From DATKOF01 sp035524795 (lineage in GTDB: Bacteria > Pseudomonadota > Gammaproteobacteria > Burkholderiales > SG8-41), in the NCBI GenBank assembly GCA_035524795.1, contig DATKOF010000011.1, positions 1-64,000 on the forward strand: a stretch of 64,000 nt of DNA. Reading direction: 5' to 3'. Under the pieces are notes generated by a model. It ran no database searches and had not been told where the DNA came from. It was given only the letters and a program-made list of their open reading frames with translations. Made by a program: the position numbers and the translations under genes. Each line of letters begins with the position of its first letter. Within the stretch, counting starts at the first letter, position 1. This document shows positions 8,574 through 15,500 of this stretch, piece by piece.

Positions 8574-9793
8574 ACGCCGACAATAAAGTTCTTCCTTCAC
8601 CCTTCATTCTTCACCTTTCACCGCATTTACGCGCGCTGCCGCCGCTGTCCCTGTACATCCATATTCCGTGGTGCGTACGCAAATGCCCGTATTGCGATTT
8701 CAACTCGCACGAAATCCGCGGCAAAATTCCGGAAGCGTGCTATATCGACGCGCTGATCGCCGATCTCGAAGCGGCGCTGCCGCTGATCTGGGGGCGCAAG
8801 GTCTACACCGTGTTCTTCGGCGGCGGCACGCCGAGCGTATTTTCGGCGGATGGCATCGAACGCATCCTCGGCGCGGTACGCGCGCGCCTGCCGCTCGCGG
8901 CGGACGCAGAGATTACGCTGGAGGCGAACCCCGGCACTGCCGAGGCGGAGAAGTTCCGCGGCTTCCGCGAGGCCGGCGTCAACCGGCTGTCGCTCGGCAT
9001 CCAGAGTTTCAATCCGCAGCATCTGCGGGCGCTCGGACGCATTCACGATGACCGCGAGGCACACGCCGCGATCGACATCGCGCGCGCGAATTTCGACAAT
9101 TTCAATCTCGATCTGATGTACGGCCTGCCTCAGCAGATGGTCGAAGAGGCGCGCGCCGACATCGAGGCCGCGCTGGCGTTTGCGCCGCCGCACCTTTCCG
9201 TTTATCACCTGACGGTCGAGCCGAATACCTATTTCTATCGCCATCCGCCGTCGCTGCCTGATGACGACGTCACGTTGCCCGTGCAGGAAATGATCGAAGA
9301 GATGTTGACGAATGCGGGTTATCGCCACTACGAAACGTCGGCATTCGCGCAACCGGGCAGGCAGTCGCGGCACAACCTGAATTACTGGACGTTCGGCGAC
9401 TATCTCGGCATCGGCGCCGGCGCGCACAGCAAGCTGTCATTTGCGGACAGGGTCGTGCGCCAGGCGCGCCACAAATCGCCGAAGCAGTACATGGAAAACG
9501 CGCTGGCCGGCGATGCGGTTCAGCAGCAGCACGACGTCGCCGCAGACGACATCGGCTTCGAATTCATGATGAACGCATTGCGGCTTGGCAACGGTTTTCC
9601 GGTCGCGCTGTTCGAGGAACGCGCCGGTCTGCCGCTGACCGCGGTGACGAAGCCGCTGGAGCAGGCGGAAAGGAAAGGGCTGATCACGCGCGACCATCAG
9701 CGCATCGCGCCGACCCCGCTCGGCCGGCGCTTTCTGAACGATCTGTTGCAAATCTTTCTGCCCGAAACGCGGGCGGAAGCGAAAGTGCTTTAG
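8570..9793 (+). CDS. hemW: HemW, radical SAM heme chaperone
   Basis: The 407-aa protein has the radical-SAM cluster motif CVRKCPYC preceded by LYIHIPW and followed by VFFGGGTPS, LEANPGT, RLSLGIQSF and LDLMYGLP. These segments are shared with HemN, but the upstream YIHIPWC and overall length match HemW, which binds heme and delivers it to respiratory proteins. About 28 residues precede the core; part (LPSPFILHLSPHL) is encoded by a CTTCACCC-type repeat and may be an insertion. The start overlaps the rdgB stop by 4 bp. Confidence 0.93.
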   Translation: MNADNKVLPSPFILHLSPHLRALPPLSLYIHIPWCVRKCPYCDFNSHEIRGKIPEACYIDALIADLEAALPLIWGRKVYTVFFGGGTPSVFSADGIERILGAVRARLPLAADAEITLEANPGTAEAEKFRGFREAGVNRLSLGIQSFNPQHLRALGRIHDDREAHAAIDIARANFDNFNLDLMYGLPQQMVEEARADIEAALAFAPPHLSVYHLTVEPNTYFYRHPPSLPDDDVTLPVQEMIEEMLTNAGYRHYETSAFAQPGRQSRHNLNYWTFGDYLGIGAGAHSKLSFADRVVRQARHKSPKQYMENALAGDAVQQQHDVAADDIGFEFMMNALRLGNGFPVALFEERAGLPLTAVTKPLEQAERKGLITRDHQRIAPTPLGRRFLNDLLQIFLPETRAEAKVL

Positions 9794-9809
9794 GAAACGC
9801 CGCCGCTTT

Positions 9810-9827
9810 CCGGCGCATCAGCGCCGG
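9810..9827. terminator. GC-rich hairpin between convergent genes
   Basis: A perfect 7-bp inverted repeat CCGGCGC-ATCA-GCGCCGG lies at the junction of hemW (plus) and the 88-aa gene (minus), overlapping the latter's stop. No T-tract follows, so it may be a weak or Rho-assisted bidirectional terminator. Confidence 0.35.
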
Positions 9828-10084
9828 CTCGATCTGCGCAGCGCCGGATTCAGTTTGTCGATGTCAGCCTGCACCTGCTCGCGGCTGCGCTCATAGACGA
9901 TCTCGCGCCCCATCACGCTGCCGGAATAGGCAAGCCCGTTGCGCGTCGGCGTCAGCTGGCATTTGACGCTGTGCACGCCCTCGCCGAGCACCACCTCGAT
10001 GTGGTCGGCGCGCTTGTTGAGCACCACGACATCCATCAACTGGCCGCTTTCGGTGACCCGGACTTTAATTTTTTCAGGAGCCAT
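9818..10084 (-). CDS. Conserved hypothetical protein, 88 aa
   Basis: This small, basic, soluble protein has an N-terminal stretch MAPEKIKVRVTESGQLMDVV. A beta-rich middle with one cysteine (HSVKCQLTP) and a positively charged end (LNPALRRSSRR) follow. There is no signal peptide or membrane segment. I do not recognise the family. Codon and base use match the chromosome, unlike the upstream neighbour whose 3' end it overlaps by 11 bp. Confidence 0.6.
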   Translation of the reverse strand: MAPEKIKVRVTESGQLMDVVVLNKRADHIEVVLGEGVHSVKCQLTPTRNGLAYSGSVMGREIVYERSREQVQADIDKLNPALRRSSRR

Positions 10085-10445
10085 TGGGTTTAATAATTGG
10101 TGTGTGGTCCTTGGGTACTATAAGGAGTTCATAAAGGCTTTGACGGCAGGAGGATGGGGGTGCTCCATTAACGGGAACCTCTACCACCCAAAGCGGATCA
10201 CCGCTCTTTTGGAGGCTTGGCATTGTAGATGCTGACCAGGTTCTACTCGTTTCGTCAAAGTCAGCTTGCCACTTCAGAGACGAATCAGCTTTGCCGCGAC
10301 ATACCTCCTTCGCGATAGCAATTGCACTTTTAGCGGTGTCAACTGTAGGTGCCGCGTTTACTCCCACTTCCAGAACAAGCATCAAGATCGTCAGTGCTAA
10401 GATAATTTTTCGCTTGCCACTTCCTAATTTTTTAACGTCAGCCAT
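10074..10445 (-). CDS. Exported small protein of low-GC origin
   Basis: The 123-aa product has a basic N-terminus (KKLGSGKRK), a hydrophobic signal segment (IILALTILMLVLEVGVNA) and a mature part with two cysteines (KEVCRGK and SSCRQSL). The pattern AIAIAKEVC...W...DPLWVVEVPVNG...LYELLIVPKD loosely recalls NTF2-fold immunity or pilus-independent exported proteins, but this is only a shape resemblance. The DNA is visibly poorer in G+C than its neighbours, suggesting recent transfer. No strong ribosome binding site is seen before the ATG. Confidence 0.5.
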   Translation of the reverse strand: MADVKKLGSGKRKIILALTILMLVLEVGVNAAPTVDTAKSAIAIAKEVCRGKADSSLKWQADFDETSRTWSASTMPSLQKSGDPLWVVEVPVNGAPPSSCRQSLYELLIVPKDHTPIIKPNGS

Positions 10446-10490
10446 TTTGAGGGCGAAATAATTTGATCGGGTGTATAAATATATTTCTGA

Positions 10491-11174
10491 TTAAGCTTTG
10501 TTTCGTCTAAACACAACATCCCACACTTCGTGTCCGAGCTTCAATCCGCGCCGCTCGAACTTGGTCAGCGGCCGGTACTCAGGCCGCAGCGCGTAATCGC
10601 GCGCGGTATTCACCAGCAATGGTTCGGCGCTTAACACTTCCAATACCTGTTCGGCATATTCCTGCCAGTCGGTCGCGATATGCAAGTATGCGCCCGGTCG
10701 CATGCGGCTGGCGAGCAGCGAGACGAACGCGGGCTGGATCAGACGCCGCTTGTGGTGGCGCTTTTTCGGCCACGGGTCGGGAAAGAAAATATGGATGCCG
10801 GTCAGCACTGCCGGCGCGAGCATGTGCTTTAGCACTTCGACCGCGTCGTGCTGAATGATGCGCACGTTGGATAATTCTTTTTCGCCGATCAGCTTGAGTA
10901 GGCCGCCGACGCCCGGCGTGTGGACCTCGATGCCGAGGTAATCGTTTTCGGGATGCGCGGCGGCGATTGCCGCGGTGGTTTCGCCCATGCCAAAACCGAT
11001 TTCGAGGATCTTCGGCGCGGCTCTGCCGAACGCGCAGTCGAGGTCGAGCGGTAGCTCTGAGTAGGGGATGCCGAACTTCGGCAATAGTTCGTCATAGGCG
11101 CGCTGCTGCGCATTGGAGACGCGGCCCTGGCGCAGCACATAGCTGCGGATGGTGCGGTGCTGGGCGGTGGGCAT
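10491..11174 (-). CDS. trmB: tRNA (guanine-N7)-methyltransferase
   Basis: The 227-aa SAM-dependent enzyme makes m7G46 in tRNA. The SAM-binding motif ILEIGFGMGETT and the signature IFFPDPWPKKRHHKRRL are diagnostic, and the C-terminal LTKFERRG segment is typical. The ATG (MPTAQHRTIRSYVLRQGR) was selected because homologues begin close to the RSYVxRxGR segment. It sits downstream of thiSG on the same strand. Confidence 0.95.
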   Translation of the reverse strand: MPTAQHRTIRSYVLRQGRVSNAQQRAYDELLPKFGIPYSELPLDLDCAFGRAAPKILEIGFGMGETTAAIAAAHPENDYLGIEVHTPGVGGLLKLIGEKELSNVRIIQHDAVEVLKHMLAPAVLTGIHIFFPDPWPKKRHHKRRLIQPAFVSLLASRMRPGAYLHIATDWQEYAEQVLEVLSAEPLLVNTARDYALRPEYRPLTKFERRGLKLGHEVWDVVFRRNKA

Positions 11175-11230
11175 CACGCCGCAGTTTAACGGTGTGGAGA
11201 CGGTGACGCCAGAATATGGGCGCGAGCCGC

Positions 11231-12061
11231 TTATTTTCCGATCAGCCCGCCGGTCGGCGAGCTCGCAGGCAACAAACCCTCGCTCGGCGAGCTCGGGTTG
11301 GCCGTGTAAATCTTTTTCGGCATGCGGCCGGCAAGGAATGCCGCGCGGCCGGCTTCGACCGCCTGTTTCATCGCGCCGGCCATCAGTACCGGATTTTGCG
11401 CGGCGGCGATGGCGGTGTTCATCAGCACGCCGTCGCAGCCAAGCTCCATCGCAATCGCTGCGTCCGACGCAGTGCCGACGCCGGCGTCCACCAGCACCGG
11501 CACTTTGGCGTTGGCGATGATGATCTGCAAATTCCACGGGTTGAGGATGCCCATGCCGGAGCCGATCAATGATGCGAGCGGCATCACCGCGGCACAGCCG
11601 GTTTCTTCCAGTTGTTTTGCGGCAATCGGGTCATCGCTGCAATAAACCATGACCTGAAAACCGTCCTTGACCAGGATTTCCGCCGCTTTCAGCGTCTCGC
11701 GCATGTTCGGAAACAAGGTTTGTTGATCGCCGAGTACTTCGAGCTTGACCAGCGCATGGCCGTCCAGCAGCTCGCGCGCAAGCCGCAGCGTGCGCACCGC
11801 GTCGTCGGCGTTGTAACAACCGGCGGTGTTGGGCAGCAGCGTGAAGCGCGCCGGCGGCAGCGCGTCGAGCAGACTCGGCTGGCCCGGGTCCTGGCCGATG
11901 TTGACGCGACGGACCGCGACCGTCACGATCTGCGCACCGCTGGCCTCGACCGCAGCGCGCGTCTCGGCGAAATCCTTGTACTTGCCGGTGCCGACCAGCA
12001 GGCGCGATGTGTAAGCCTTGCCGGCAATCAGCAGCGGATCGAGATGTTCACCGGGTTTCAT
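11231..12061 (-). CDS. thiG: Thiazole synthase
   Basis: The 276-aa TIM-barrel enzyme condenses 1-deoxyxylulose 5-phosphate, dehydroglycine and ThiS-thiocarboxylate into the thiazole of thiamine. Visible motifs are SRLLVGTGKY, VRRVNIG, LLPNTAGC, ALVKLEVLGDQ (Schiff-base lysine), GSGMGILNP and VDAGVGTASDAA. The last 20 residues are Ser/Pro/Gly-rich and look non-conserved. It starts 1 bp after the thiS stop. Confidence 0.96.
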   Translation of the reverse strand: MKPGEHLDPLLIAGKAYTSRLLVGTGKYKDFAETRAAVEASGAQIVTVAVRRVNIGQDPGQPSLLDALPPARFTLLPNTAGCYNADDAVRTLRLARELLDGHALVKLEVLGDQQTLFPNMRETLKAAEILVKDGFQVMVYCSDDPIAAKQLEETGCAAVMPLASLIGSGMGILNPWNLQIIIANAKVPVLVDAGVGTASDAAIAMELGCDGVLMNTAIAAAQNPVLMAGAMKQAVEAGRAAFLAGRMPKKIYTANPSSPSEGLLPASSPTGGLIGK

Positions 12062-12062
12062 G

Positions 12063-12266
12063 TCAGCCTCCGCCGACCGCGACGACGATTTCGAGCCGGT
12101 CGCCGTGCGCCAGCTGCGTTACGGCGTGCCGGCTGCGCGGCACGATTTCGCCGTTGCGTTCGATCGCGATGCGCTTGCCGGTCAGCGCGAACTCCTGTAC
12201 CAGATCGGCAATGCTGGCGCCGGGCGGCATGCACCGCGCTTCGCCGTTGACGAGCAATTGAATCAT
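12063..12266 (-). CDS. thiS: Sulfur carrier protein ThiS
   Basis: The 67-aa ubiquitin-like protein ends in VVAVGGG, supplying the C-terminal Gly-Gly that is adenylated and converted to a thiocarboxylate. The start MIQLLVNGEA is typical; an upstream in-frame start ten codons earlier lacks support. It heads a thiS-thiG-trmB run. Confidence 0.94.
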   Translation of the reverse strand: MIQLLVNGEARCMPPGASIADLVQEFALTGKRIAIERNGEIVPRSRHAVTQLAHGDRLEIVVAVGGG

Positions 12267-12336
12267 CCTGAGAGCGTGTTCCTGATAATGGGGCATCCGC
12301 GGCCTGTGCGGACGCGGGACGACCGATGCAACGGCA

Positions 12337-12366
12337 ATTCTAGGACGGTTTGCGCGGAACTTTCAA
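12337..12366 (-). promoter_or_regulatory. Candidate sigma-70 promoter of thiSG-trmB
   Basis: Read on the minus strand, TTGAAA (12366-12361), an 18-bp spacer and TAGAAT (12342-12337) make a good sigma-70 match about 70 bp upstream of thiS. The -35 box overlaps the last codon region of the preceding GGDEF-EAL gene. No TPP riboswitch (CTGAGA...ACCTGATC...GATAATGCC pattern) was found in the leader. Confidence 0.55.
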
Positions 12367-14648
12367 TCGGCCGCGGCGCTACGGGCGTTTTCCCACCACT
12401 CGACAAACCGGTCGGCCGGCATCGGTTTGGCGAAAAAATAGCCCTGCACGTTGTTGCAGTAGTGCTTGGCCAGGTAGCGCACCTGCTCGCCGGTTTCCAC
12501 GCCCTCGGCGACCACCTCGAATTTCAGGCTGTGGGCCATCGAGATGATTGCGGCCGTGATCGCGGCGTTGTCGGGGTTGACCGCGATGTCGTGCACGAAC
12601 GAGGAGTCGATTTTCAGCGTGCTGATCGGGAAACGCCTCAGATAATTGAGGCTGGAGTAGCCGGTGCCGAAGTCGTCGATCGAAAATTGGACGCCAAGCG
12701 CCTTCAACTCCTTCAGCACCGAGAGCGTGGTTTCATCGTGCTGAATCAGCAGGCTTTCGGTGATTTCGAGTTCGAGCAGTTTCGGATCCATCCCGGTCCG
12801 GTCCAGGATTTCCGACACTTTGCTGGCAAAATCTCTCTGCCGGAACTGCTTGGCCGAGACGTTCACCGCCATCCGCAGCGGCGGCAGCCCGGCGCGCAGC
12901 CATTCGACGTTCTGGCTGCATGCCGCCTGCAACACCCATTCGCCGATCGGGACGATCAGCCCGGTGTCTTCGGCGACCGGGATGAATTCGCCGGGCGAGA
13001 TCACATTGCCGTTGTCGCCGTTCCAGCGCAGCAGCGCCTCGACGGCGGAGACGCGGCCGCTCGCGAGTTCTATCTGCGGCTGGAAGCAGAGATGGAATTT
13101 CTGCTGCTTCAACGCGCGCCGCAGGCGCTTCTCCATCTGCATCCGCAGCTGGACGTTCTCGTTCATGTTCGGCGCGAAAAACTGGAAATTGTTTTTGCCC
13201 TGTGACTTGGCGTGGTGCAGCGCGATGTCGGCTTCTTTCAGCGGGTCGTTGATGGTGCTGATGTTGCTGGCATAAACCGTGATGCCGACGCTGAGGCTGA
13301 TGAAGAGCTCGTGGCGGTCGATGACGAACGGCGCCGATGTCGTGTTCAGAATCTTCTGCGCGATCGAGGTGATGTCCAGCGTGTCGCGGATATCCGTCAG
13401 CAGCACCATGAATTCGTCGCCGCCGAAGCGCGCGGCGGTGTCGGTCTCGCGGATGCAGCCCTTGATCTGCGCGCCGACCTGCTTCAGCAATTCGTCCCCC
13501 ACCACGTGGCCGTGGGTATCGTTGACGATCTTGAAGTTGTCGATGTCGACGAACAGCACGCCGACCTTCAGGCCGTTGCGGCCGGCGTGCGCCATCGCCT
13601 GCTGCAGGCGGTCGATGAACAGCGTGCGGTTGGGCAGACCGGTCAGGTCGTCGAAATGCGCCATCCGGTGCAGCGATTCCTGCGCCCGCTTGATCTCGAG
13701 GAATTCGCGCGCGTTGTCGAGAATCAGGGAAAGCGAGTGGGCAAAACTCAGCGCCAGCGATTCGTCTTCCGCGGAAAACTTGCCGCTGCCGCTGGTTTTG
13801 TCGCACAGATAGATGCGGCCATAGACGTGCCCCTGATGGGAGATCGGCACCGCCAGCAGCGAGGTCATCGGCGGATGGTTGGCGGGGAAGCCCGCGCTGC
13901 GCGGATCCTTCGACATGTCGTCGAGGCGCAGCGCGATGTTTTCACGGATCGTCACGCCGAGCAGACCGTCACCGCGTGGCAGATTGGGAATGCGCGCCGC
14001 CTGTTCCGCCGTGATGCCGGTATGGACAAATTGCGCGAGTTCGCCGTTCGGGCCGAGAACGCCGATTGCGCCATAGCGGGCTTCGAGCAGCTTGGCGAGC
14101 GCCGCGATGCCGCCTTCGAGCAGGCCGGAATCGAGCGAATTGTGCGACAGCAGGTTCAGCAGCGTGCACGACGCCGCGTGCAGGTCCTCGAGCTTTTTCG
14201 ACCATGCGACCAGCTGGCGGTGCTCGTCCTCGACCACCTGGTGGAGGCGGCGGATTTCCCTGAGGTGGGCGCGGTCACGGTAGAGCAGCACCTCGAGCAG
14301 GCTGGTCGAAGTGACCAGACCGGCGTATTTGCCTTCCGGGGTGACCACCGGCAACACTTCGACTTTCTCCTCCTGCATCCGCTTGCGTATCGTTTCCAGC
14401 GGCGTGTCGGCGACCACCGGCCGTACCCGCGGCGTCGACCGCAGCAGGTCGGCGAAGATCCTCTGCGGATAATTGGCGATGTCGCGCTCGGTGACGACGC
14501 CGAGGAAATCGTCGAGACCGGCCGCCTCGGGTTGTCTGGAGAACACTGCGTACAGGATCTTGGCGGAACGCTGCGGACGCGGCCGCTCGTCGAATGCGAC
14601 GCATTCGACATTGGGATGCAGCGCGTCGATGGCGAGTGGTTTGCTCAA
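12363..14648 (-). CDS. CBS-GAF-GGDEF-EAL cyclic-di-GMP signalling protein
   Basis: The 761-aa cytoplasmic regulator has paired CBS-like segments (about 1-130), a linker coiled coil, a GAF-like domain (about 175-320), a GGDEF domain (about 325-495) and an EAL domain (about 505-755). The cyclase site RFGGDEF is intact and preceded by RETD five residues earlier, the inhibitory I-site spacing. The EAL domain keeps EALLRW, NVSAKQF, ELEITESLL, IDDFGTGYSSL, LKIDSSFV and EGVET. Both synthesis and breakdown of c-di-GMP are therefore possible; which dominates cannot be read from sequence. CBS and GAF modules suggest control by adenylate or cyclic-nucleotide ligands. The start overlaps the upstream 114-aa gene by 4 bp. 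Confidence 0.93.
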   Translation of the reverse strand: MSKPLAIDALHPNVECVAFDERPRPQRSAKILYAVFSRQPEAAGLDDFLGVVTERDIANYPQRIFADLLRSTPRVRPVVADTPLETIRKRMQEEKVEVLPVVTPEGKYAGLVTSTSLLEVLLYRDRAHLREIRRLHQVVEDEHRQLVAWSKKLEDLHAASCTLLNLLSHNSLDSGLLEGGIAALAKLLEARYGAIGVLGPNGELAQFVHTGITAEQAARIPNLPRGDGLLGVTIRENIALRLDDMSKDPRSAGFPANHPPMTSLLAVPISHQGHVYGRIYLCDKTSGSGKFSAEDESLALSFAHSLSLILDNAREFLEIKRAQESLHRMAHFDDLTGLPNRTLFIDRLQQAMAHAGRNGLKVGVLFVDIDNFKIVNDTHGHVVGDELLKQVGAQIKGCIRETDTAARFGGDEFMVLLTDIRDTLDITSIAQKILNTTSAPFVIDRHELFISLSVGITVYASNISTINDPLKEADIALHHAKSQGKNNFQFFAPNMNENVQLRMQMEKRLRRALKQQKFHLCFQPQIELASGRVSAVEALLRWNGDNGNVISPGEFIPVAEDTGLIVPIGEWVLQAACSQNVEWLRAGLPPLRMAVNVSAKQFRQRDFASKVSEILDRTGMDPKLLELEITESLLIQHDETTLSVLKELKALGVQFSIDDFGTGYSSLNYLRRFPISTLKIDSSFVHDIAVNPDNAAITAAIISMAHSLKFEVVAEGVETGEQVRYLAKHYCNNVQGYFFAKPMPADRFVEWWENARSAAAD

Positions 14649-14989
14649 ACCAGTTTCCCCTCGATCTGCAATTCGATCGCGAGATCGAGATGCAGGATTT
14701 CATTGGAGTGCATCAGGGGCTTGATGTGGGTCAGCACGAAAGTAACCAGCGTATCCTGCGGCACGCGCATCAGCAGCGCCTTGCGCACGATGATGTCGCC
14801 AATGACGTCGTCATCGGGTTCGATATGCTCGAACTGCGTGGTGGTTACCAGGTCAAGAGCTTTCCGGAGCGCAACGCAGCCGATCGGCGAATCACGCCCC
14901 AATACCAGGGCGTCACGCACTGGCGGAATGGTGACCTCCTTGACCTTGGCGGAGATCAATGTGTTTTTTACAGAGGGCGCAGACTGCAT
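14645..14989 (-). CDS. Unknown 114-aa protein coupled to GGDEF-EAL regulator
   Basis: This acidic soluble protein of mixed alpha/beta character contains KVKEVTIPPVRDALVLGRDSP, FEHIEPDDDVIGDII and LTHIKPLMHSNEILHLDLA, and lacks a signal peptide. I do not recognise the family. The start is set by GGAGGAGA 6-8 bp upstream of the ATG at 14989. The ATGA overlap with the next gene means the two are made together, so it may be a partner or sensor for the c-di-GMP enzyme. Confidence 0.6.
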   Translation of the reverse strand: MQSAPSVKNTLISAKVKEVTIPPVRDALVLGRDSPIGCVALRKALDLVTTTQFEHIEPDDDVIGDIIVRKALLMRVPQDTLVTFVLTHIKPLMHSNEILHLDLAIELQIEGKLV

Positions 14990-15400
14990 GAAATCTCCTC
15001 CCATGTGAGCTCTGTCAACAGGGCCTCGGCACCATGCATGGACCCATCGCGGTAAATTAGCGGAAACCGCGCTTCTCCGCCAGATGCCGGATGAGGTATC
15101 CGGGCTCGTGCCCGCCGTTATCGTGAGAAGATTTGTCATGGGTCAAGACCGTGGGGCGGGCATCGCCGTCAAACTGGGTACGCTCAACGAAAATTCAAGT
15201 ACCGCCACCCCTTTCCCGGAAAAGAAAACCCCATTTGCATATACGGCACTGGCATCGAAGGGCTTTAGGACAACGGTGAATCCTCCCGCTGCCAGCCGGG
15301 CGGGAAGCGGGATTCTTGGCTCACGGACGTGGCACGCAAAATCGCCACCGATGCCCCCGATTTCGGCCACAGGTGAACTGTCGTAGAATCGGCGCTGAAT
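14990..15400. other. 411-bp region without a convincing gene
   Basis: The stretch between the 114-aa gene and tRNA-Gly holds open frames on both strands, but none has a ribosome binding site or recognisable motif, and the longest minus-strand one reads through the tRNA. A short inverted repeat TCCCGCT...AGCGGGA occurs near 15285-15315. It supplies the divergent promoters of the 114-aa gene and the tRNA; it could also be the remnant of a lost gene. Confidence 0.4.
15384..15389 (+). promoter_or_regulatory. Probable -10 element of tRNA-Gly
   Basis: TAGAAT lies 11 bp before the first tRNA base, the right distance for a tRNA transcript with a very short leader. A matching -35 hexamer is not clear (TTTCGG 17 bp upstream is weak). 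Confidence 0.4.
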
Positions 15401-15474
15401 GCGGGTGTAGTTCAATGGTAGAACGAAAGCTTCCCAAGCTTTAGACGACGGTTCGATCCCGTTCACCCGCTCCA
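15401..15474 (+). tRNA. tRNA-Gly (anticodon CCC)
   Basis: The cloverleaf is complete: acceptor GCGGGTG pairs with CACCCGC (15464-15470), D arm GTTCAATGGTAGAAC, anticodon stem AAAGC/GCTTT with loop TTCCCAA (anticodon CCC, reading GGG), T arm with TTCGATC, discriminator T and an encoded CCA end. It stands alone, 26 bp before the AsmA-family gene. Confidence 0.95.
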
Positions 15475-15500
15475 GATCTTTCAAAGGATGAGGCGCGTCC

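Noticed and set aside
12267..12362. TPP riboswitch before thiS
   Set aside because: The conserved CTGAGA, ACCTGATC and GATAATGCC blocks in order are missing; only a sigma-70 promoter is seen.
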